DNA of 64,000 nt from Ctenosaura bakeri. Its lineage: Eukaryota > Chordata > Lepidosauria > Squamata > Iguanidae. The stretch lies in the NCBI GenBank assembly GCA_948474755.1, contig CAOLHI010001802.1:248001-312000 (forward strand). The letters run 5' to 3'. The first letter of the stretch is position 1; each line of letters starts with the position of its first letter. The position numbers and the translations under genes were made by a program. This document shows, in pieces, positions 57,296-64,000 of this stretch. The notes below the pieces were generated by a model. It saw nothing but the letters and a program-made list of their open reading frames with translations, did no database searches and was not told the DNA's origin.

Positions 57296-57499
57296 CCCAA
57301 TCTGCCAAACTTCACAGGCCATCCCACCCACTCTTCCCATGGGACTCATCCCCTCACAGCCATGCCTTCTTACTTTTTCCATAGTGGTTTGGCAATGCAG
57401 GAAGAGATCAGACTCTTTCTTTCTTCATCGATAGACTGCTTGCATTTCTTTCAGCGTGCTGGGAAAGAGGCAACTGCTTTCTCAATGCACAGAGAAAGG

Positions 57500-57712
57500 A
57501 CCCTTTCATACCATACAATTGTAGCACTATGATTTCGTTTTAACTGCCATGGCTGCATTCTATAGAATCTTGAGGTTTTTAGTTCAGTAAAGCAATCAGG
57601 TTCTCTGGCTGAGAATTCTAAATGCCCCCCTTAAACTATGAATCCCAAGATTCTATCAGATGGAACTATGACAGTTAAAGTAACATCGTAGTGCTATAAC
57701 TCTATAGTGCAC
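57500..57712. mobile_element. MITE, CTTTCAC family
   Basis: The left arm CCCTTTCATACCATACAATT plus GTAGCACTATGATTTC and right arm ATCGTAGTGCTATAACTC are inverted. The centre has GAATCTTGAGGTTTTTAGTT and AACTATGAATCCCAAGATTC. The right terminus is decayed. Confidence 0.65.
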
Positions 57713-57843
57713 TTGTTTTCAAACTTTTTACCCTGTGAGCTCCTTTATATCTACATGAGGACATTGTATCCACCCTCTTCACATTGTGCCCCCCCATGTC
57801 CTATCCTTTGTGTCCCTCTCCCTCTCACAGGCCCCTCACACTG

Positions 57844-58043
57844 GCCATTTCCACACTACCCTGTTATAGTGTTATCATTCCACTTTCAACATCCTGTGGA
57901 ATCCTGGGGTTTGCAGTTTAGGAAGGGGTATTTAGAATTCTCAGCCAGAGAGCTCTTCGGCCTCAGTAAACTACAAAACCCAGAATTCCACAGGATGTTG
58001 AAAGTGGAATAATAGCACTATAACAGTCTAGTGCAGAAATGGT
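57844..58043. mobile_element. palindromic MITE, GCCATTTCC family, best-preserved copy
   Basis: It starts GCCATTTCCACACTACCCTG and ends CAGTCTAGTGCAGAAATGGT. Long arms run ACTTTCAACATCCTGTGGAA and TTCCACAGGATGTTGAAAGT. Flanks CACTG and CTCTG match at 4 of 5 bases. The whole 200 bp folds into one hairpin with short mismatched segments. Confidence 0.85.
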
Positions 58044-58499
58044 CTCTGCACACAGCCTCCATCTTAACTCAGAGTTCTTGGTCTTTCTTCATTTCCCTCC
58101 CCACCCCAGTTAAGAAACTGCCTTATGATTACTAAGGGGCATGAGCCTGCTGCACCAATGACAGAATGTTTGGAGAAGTTGAATGGCAAAAGCATAAAAA
58201 AAGGGAAGCCAATTTTTGCTATGTCTGAGTTAGAGGAAGGCACCACAGTGGAAGATGCTTTGTGTCACTCTTTTGAAGAGATCAGTCAGTGCTCAATGGA
58301 GCACACGTACATACACACACGCAGCCCTTTCTTCATATTTGCCATATTTGCAGGCTGACTTTTCCTGAACCCTCCCTTGAGTAACTACGATGCTTTCTCT
58401 TAGGGTCCTGTTTAAGAACCACTAGGGCCCAGAGAGAAGGGAGAGCGAAGAAGTAAGAAACTAAGATAAAAGAGGTGGAAGAGAGGGAGGGAGACAGAG

Positions 58500-58674
58500 A
58501 CCATTTCCACACTAGCCTGTTATAGCGTGATAATTCCACTTTCAACATCCTGTGGAATCCTGGGCTTTGCAGTTTAGGGAGGAGCCTCAGGTCCCTCCCC
58601 AAACTGCAAACCTCAGGATTCCAGGATGTTGAAAGTCAAATAATCACGCTGTAACAGGCTAGTGCGGAAATGGC
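58500..58674. mobile_element. palindromic MITE, GCCATTTCC family, perfect 5-bp duplication
   Basis: It runs from ACCATTTCCACACTAGCCTG to CAGGCTAGTGCGGAAATGGC. It is flanked by CAGAG on both sides (58495-58499 and 58675-58679). It is 175 bp with near-perfect arms, the third copy within 1.5 kb. Confidence 0.85.
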
Positions 58675-58679
58675 CAGAG

Positions 58680-61214
58680 AGGGAAGGAGGGAGACAGAGA
58701 GACAAGGGGTGATAGAGAATCTTGTTTTGGTCCCACGTACATGTTTTGGCCATCTCCAGTTCTACGGTGCAGCCCCCATCCCCTGCCCAAGATGATTGTA
58801 TAGAAATGTCTGTAGTTTATGGAATGAAGTAGCTGAATATCCAGACAAAAGGACACAAACAATCTTCGACTGGACTGTTTGGGATTTACGTATATAATTA
58901 GCCTCTATGTAAAGAAACCTATTTTTCAAACCACTTGTGTGATATCTTGCATTTCCCAAACAACTTTCTGCTTGAACAGTTTAAAATATATTGCCGTATA
59001 TAATAGGAAAAGGGTATATTCTGTAACAATTAGGAAAATACCATTTTTGAAAACAGGTACAGAAAGAAAGGGAAGGGGGGGGGAGCCCTGAAAATATCTG
59101 TCTAATTGCCACTTACAGTTAGGCATATGAATGCCTTATGCTTTTCTGAGTTTGACCTACTGCAAAAAATGGACTTTACCTTTTCAGCATAATTATTTTT
59201 TGCTCAGCATAATTATTTTTTGCCATGGCCTCTATCCTCAGCCACCCAGCTAATAACACCTGTGGCTATTAGGGTCATAAAGCTTGCCCTTTCCATTCTT
59301 AATGCTAGTATGGCTTGCTGTTGCTGCTCCAAGTCAGCTGCTAACCAAGAGGTTTCAGTGGAAAGCTCATCTGTTTGTCTGGTCACTCATGCAGCAAAAA
59401 GGAATTTGCACTGTTTGATACGTTTCTTAAAAGTAGGGCCTAATCCTTCTTTCAGGAATTTGCTGCCAAATGTTTGGCTTGCACAGATAATGTGTTGAGG
59501 GCCGTGACATCACTGGAATATAAAGGCTTAGAAAGTGGATCACTAAACTGTAGAGGCTACAGATAAGTCATATATGTTATGATTAGGAAAGCCTAACTTC
59601 TATTCCACTTTTAAAGCTGAAGCAGATGTGCTTACTTTGAGGTGGTTAAAGGACAAAAGCCAGCAGCCCCATAACTCTTAAAACTGCAGTTTAACTAATA
59701 ATAAACAACTTAAGCATTTTCTCATGACATTTCCTACTCAGAGGCCTCCAAAGTAAATGTAGACAGATCCAACCTCCTTCCCCCTGCCATTTCTTTATAT
59801 GAAATGTGTATAATTGTGGTTGTTCTGGAGATGGGGGAAAATTATCTGGAAAGATCAACAGAGCTTAGATGGATGAGACTGTATTTTTTTGTTATTCCCA
59901 TTGTGGCCTTTAGAGACTTGAAAAGAAGCAGAAGATACGTTGGCGAAACATTAACAGTGTAGATGCATCACTTCATAGAATAAAAATACTATACCTCTAG
60001 GATACCATGGGATGTTGCAGACAATTGCAAAGGAGGTAAGGGTCAATCCGGTCACCTTGACTTCCTCCAGCCCACACTATCACTCCTAGTACAACTTGCA
60101 CTGATGTCACTTATGGTTTTAGGATTCCTTGAAAAATGGCTGGTTTTAAAGGGTTTCCCAGGTCTGGGGCTATTGCAAGGGGACTCAAACTGTCATGGTT
60201 CTTGTGACAGTTTCTAGGAGTTTATTGGCCAGGTTTTTTAAAAAAATTGTTTGGGCACAGTCTGGAAACTTTGAAGATCATGGGGACAGGCATCAGGAAC
60301 TCCAAAACAGGTACATGCAGGCTACAAGCTTGCCTTTTGTCACCGCATCCTAGATGTTTATGATCTCCCATTGTGAACGAGACAGAAAGAATTCAGATTA
60401 TAATGCATGCAACCTGTCAGCCTTTCATGTGGATGCCAAAATTCCAATGGATCTTGTCTGCATGAATCCTGAGAAGGTGACATCACTGTAAATATTATAT
60501 AAAGATATAAAAAGATTTCTAAAAAACTTTGAAAACATTATTTGCCATTTTCTTTAAGAATTACCTAAGTAGTGTGCAATGCACTAAAAATCCATGCAAT
60601 GAAAACCATATGGTATAAAAAATAAAGGAGGCCTCTGGAATATATAACCCTTGTGTCATATATAGTTTAGCTGCCCTTATACTGTGGCTCACAGGTGCTT
60701 TCTTTCCCCCAGTGCTCTTTTCTGCAAATGTGGAGGGGCCAAGACACTTCATGCCACCCACATCTAACAACAGAGTAATCCACTGAAGTTTTGCAGTCTC
60801 TGTAACTGAAGGGACACATGAAGATCAGCAGGGATTAGAGGAATATATTCCTTGAAGGATGTCTTACCATTGTGTTACACAAGAAAGTAAGACTAAAAAG
60901 CCAAAAATGCCAGGGCTATTCTGTTGACAGCCATGTCCTACTTGGACAGCACATAAAAAAGACTGCATGCAAGCTGAGTGTCTTTTCTTTACACATTTTC
61001 CAACCACTTTTGGCATGTGTTACAGAAGGCTGCCCAAAACACATGAGGTTAGCAGTAAGCTGATAGTCCAAGTGTCTTTATTTTCACCATTTGAAATTTC
61101 AGTTCCCTGTGCTTGTCCACCATAAAAGCAACATGGGTGTGAGATCACCTAATAATCTCACACTCTGTACCAAATTTAATCTGAGCTAGCATTTGAATCT
61201 TAGTATTTACAAAG
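58680..61214. other. unassigned sequence
   Basis: A local tandem duplication of a TCAGCATAATTATTTTTTGC-type unit lies at about 59188-59222. No gene or repeat element was recognised otherwise. Confidence 0.45.
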
Positions 61215-61408
61215 AGAGCCAGTGTGGTGTAGTAGCATGAGCATTGGAATATGACTCTGGAGACCAGGGTTCGATTTTCTGCTAGCCATGGAAACCCACT
61301 GGACGACTTTGGGTATGCACACTCTCAGCCCCAGAAAACAATGTGATAGGTTCATCTTAGGGTCACCACAAGTTGGAAATGACTTGAAGGCACATAACAA
61401 CAACATGC
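61215..61408 (+). mobile_element. tRNA-derived SINE, AAC-type tail
   Basis: The head is GAGCCAGTGTGGTGTAGTAG with B-box CAGGGTTCGATTTTC. The tail is TTAGGGTCACCACAAGTTGG, then AAATGACTTGAAGGCAC and ATAACAACAACA. It is the same family as 42474-42664. Confidence 0.8.
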
Positions 61409-61409
61409 C

Positions 61410-63118
61410 CATTATCTTACATGAATTTTATATCTTGGAAATGTTTTCAGAACTCTTCTTGGGGTGTGTCTATCTGGATTTGCCCTGAAGCTGAATAACT
61501 GTCAGCAAAGTACTGGATAAAACCTATACCAGTTTTCATTGGCTGGCAAGAAGTAAGTGTTACAATGCAATTTGACAAGTAACTTCGCTTGAGCTTGTTA
61601 CTAAAACGGAATTTAGAATTCTGTTGCTGTTTTGTTTTGACATCTGATAAAATAAGAACAAGCTAGCTGTGAACAAGCCCAAAGACAACTCACTGTTGGC
61701 GCATAATTCCTCTGCTGTTACACAGGGTCATGCATATTTCTGTTTGGAAGAGAAAACTCAAACACCAAAATGAGATCTGTAGACTACTGCACGCACATTT
61801 CCCCCTAGGGTATCCATTTTTTAAGATGTAGGATCACATATGACACCAGTGATGGATTCATCTCTGAGAAAAGTATATGTGGGAATAATCCATGTTTACA
61901 GCTTTGCCAGCGGAGATGCAGACCGGTAGCCGATTAGCAGCATTGCAAATATAAAACAGCACTTCCAAGTAATGAGAAAAGTTTTCTGGTTTTTGTGTGT
62001 GTGTGTGTGTTATGTGCGGGTGAGTAGGTGACATTAAAATTCAAGGAGCTGTACCAGTCTGTCAACAATATAATCTGGTAGGAAAAGTTCAAGAAGTTCT
62101 ACTTAATTTGCTAGATTTTGCATGTGTTGGGCAGTGTCTCTGCCACCTAGCAACTGCATAAGAGTTTAATTTTTTAGATAGCTGAGTTCATGCTGGCTGA
62201 GCAGGAAGAATGGCAAAGTACGATCAGAGGAAAGCAAGGAAGCCTGCCGCTCTTGAACCAACAGGGAGTCTAATAGGGGCAGATGGAGCTGGTCAGAGGT
62301 CAGCCTGCTGGGCCACAAGCACAGAGCAGAAGATAATACATTTTTCTCTCGGTGCAAATCCTCACTCTCTCTTCCCAACAGCTAGTGACTTTTTCAGAAA
62401 TACAGCTAGGGCTAGTCAAACTGTATGCCAAGAACAGTTTAATACTGTATTCTGGCATTAAATTGTATGGCATTAAATCAAAATATTGATTTCCACTTGC
62501 TTTATACAGACTTGTTGTACACACATTTTCTTCTATCTGAAGACTGAACTAGGCAGTTTTTATACAGAACTCCCCAAATCTTCCCATCTTTTAAAATGGA
62601 AGACGATGTTTCTAAGAACCTGAACGTATATAGATAGGTATCTCATCTAGTCATCAACGCCATCGCCATTGTTGTCACCGTGATGGTGCTGATTCACACA
62701 AAAACAAACAGAAATATCACAAAACTACAGAAAGCCTTTTACTTTGCCTTCTTCACAAGAAGCTAAGCGACTTTAAGCCCTGATGTACCAAGTATGGCTG
62801 AAGAGCTTCTAAGAGCATGAGATCCACTGATTTTACAGTGGGATTAAATATCTCTCTCCTTCTCTGATTAGTACTCTGCTAAATCAGTTCCATATGTAGA
62901 AGCTCCATGGAATGTTTTGCATGTGGACTAGTTCTTTCAATGACAATGAGTGTATCTTTGGTCTGAGTCTGACCTCACTGTTTAAATTACACGAGAATTT
63001 ATAGAAGGAATGGGAATTATGGATCTGGTCCAGGATGTCAGGCAGAAAATATGTCACAGGATGAGCCTGTCTGGGATCTGTGATCCTCAGCAGAGACCCT
63101 TCTTGCATTCCCACCATG
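61410..63118. other. unassigned sequence with a (TG)n run
   Basis: A TG microsatellite lies at about 61994-62010. Otherwise nothing was recognised. The hydrophobic frame at 62650-62700 is discussed among the rejected items. Confidence 0.45.
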
Positions 63119-63285
63119 CAGAGGTGTCTCTAGGGTGAGGCAAGTAGGCAGTGTGTCCCAAGCACCAATGCTAGGGGGGAGCAAAAAAGCAATGCATGTA
63201 GGGGTGGGGATGGGGGTAGGAGTAAGAAGGTAGGGGCCAACTTCCACACTTGCCCTAGGCGCTCTTTATTCTAGATATGCCACTG
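63119..63285. mobile_element. hAT-like MITE (CAGAGGTGTMTCTAG ends)
   Basis: The ends are CAGAGGTGTCTCTAGGGTG and CTAGATATGCCACTG. Flanks CCACCATG and CCACTGTG match at 6 of 8 bases. Its centre aligns with the 51754 copy (GGCAAGTAGGCAGTGTGTCC, then AGCACCAATGC). It is 167 bp with no coding capacity. Confidence 0.8.
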
Positions 63286-63293
63286 CCACTGTG

Positions 63294-64000
63294 GTCACAA
63301 GCATGGTTGTTAGTGAAACAGCGTCTTCTTGGTGGACACCCTTAAACTCTGAGAATTTGTGTGTATCTTTTAGTTTTTCTGTAACTGGGAGAAAATGATC
63401 GTTGTCAGATTCTCCTCCTGCCCCTTTTCTAACTATATGCACACAAATGGGCATGCCCCAAATGGCATATGCTTGAAAAATGCATACAGACACACTTTAA
63501 TCAATGAGAAAAATGCATCAAAATATGCCTATCAAGAGAAATGTATAAAAACTTGTACAGTAGGGAACATGTGTACCAAGACACATACAGATTTCTGTTC
63601 AGGAAAGGGGAAGACTGACAATCTGATACTGAACTTCAACAGGATGAAAAGACTGAGGGCTTCTGAGAAAAGGGATGAAAACGGCATTTTCGCATCCCTA
63701 ACGTTTCCTGGTATTTTTTTAAATACACACCTCCACAGTCTCCTATAGCTAAAAGAGAAGAACTATAGTGAATGGTGAATTAAACTTCTCTTTTACAAGG
63801 AAACAAGCCACCCATCTTTTTTCACAAAAACAGCCTCCTTGTCATCTTCAACAATTTTCATCTTAAGGAAAAAAAAGAAAGCCTTCATATAACTTAGCCT
63901 TTGCAATAAAACCCGTGCTTGCAATCTGTTCCCTCAGAACTTCTCTCCTTTTCCTAAGCCTCATTGACCCTCACCTTAATTATAGTGAACCAAGATGCAA
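63294..64000. other. unassigned sequence
   Basis: No gene or repeat was recognised up to the end of the window. Confidence 0.45.

Noticed and set aside
62645..62765. Plus-strand hydrophobic frame (AIAIVVTVMVLI) resembling a membrane helix
   Set aside because: The underlying DNA looks like a degenerate ATC/GTC trinucleotide repeat. No convincing acceptor or donor frames it and a stop precedes it closely.

Overview
This window is a piece of vertebrate nuclear DNA with no bacterial-type gene organisation. Most of it is intergenic or intronic sequence packed with transposable elements. The mixture suggests a squamate reptile (lizard or snake): Bov-B/RTE, L2 and CR1 LINEs, a Vingi-like LINE, tRNA-derived and 5S-rRNA-derived SINEs with Bov-B-like 3' tails, and many short hAT- and pogo-like DNA elements. 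The species cannot be fixed from sequence alone.

The only long coding sequences belong to one nearly complete non-LTR retrotransposon on the minus strand (about 20.19-26.39 kb). It has a 374-residue ORF1 and a long ORF2 with apurinic-type endonuclease, reverse transcriptase and a C-terminal Cys/His knuckle. ORF1 carries a canonical-looking PCNA-interacting motif near its N-terminus. ORF2 is in the same frame as ORF1, directly behind its stop codon. This copy looks dead: ORF2 has an in-frame TGA before the endonuclease, and the RT active-site box reads YADG instead of YADD. An older 5'-truncated relative lies at 10.85-11.53 kb, with its own target-site duplication.

The only credible host-gene signal is a pair of small minus-strand exons at 34.04-34.12 and 33.85-33.95 kb. 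They are separated by a 92-bp intron, have good splice sites and matching phase. Together they encode the end of a Cys-rich (EGF-like) module, a Ser/Pro linker, a transmembrane helix and a basic stop-transfer segment. The gene was not identified and no further exons were recognised.

Region by region: 0-9 kb is sparse, with 5S-type SINEs, a possible solo LTR and SINEs. 9.0-11.6 kb is a nest: an L2 split by a 1.2-kb hAT (8-bp target duplication), itself split by a 400-bp MITE (5-bp duplication), with a LINE copy inserted in the L2 3' end. 12.7-20 kb holds MITEs, a hAT with a GAAA microsatellite and a striking 29-bp hairpin. 20.2-26.4 kb is the Vingi-like LINE. 27-33.3 kb has MITEs and three Bov-B endonuclease fragments, two of them in inverted orientation. 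33.8-34.1 kb holds the host exons. 37-49 kb has L2 and CR1 3' ends, Tigger-like MITEs and nested elements. 49-64 kb has further MITEs, a Bov-B RT 3' end broken by a MITE and a SINE, and long unassigned stretches.

A recurring pattern is a set of short non-autonomous DNA elements with GCC(C/A)TTT- or CTCTTTCAC-type inverted ends. Where duplications can be read, they are 5 bp rather than the 8 bp usual for hAT elements. At least nine copies from apparently distinct families fit this.
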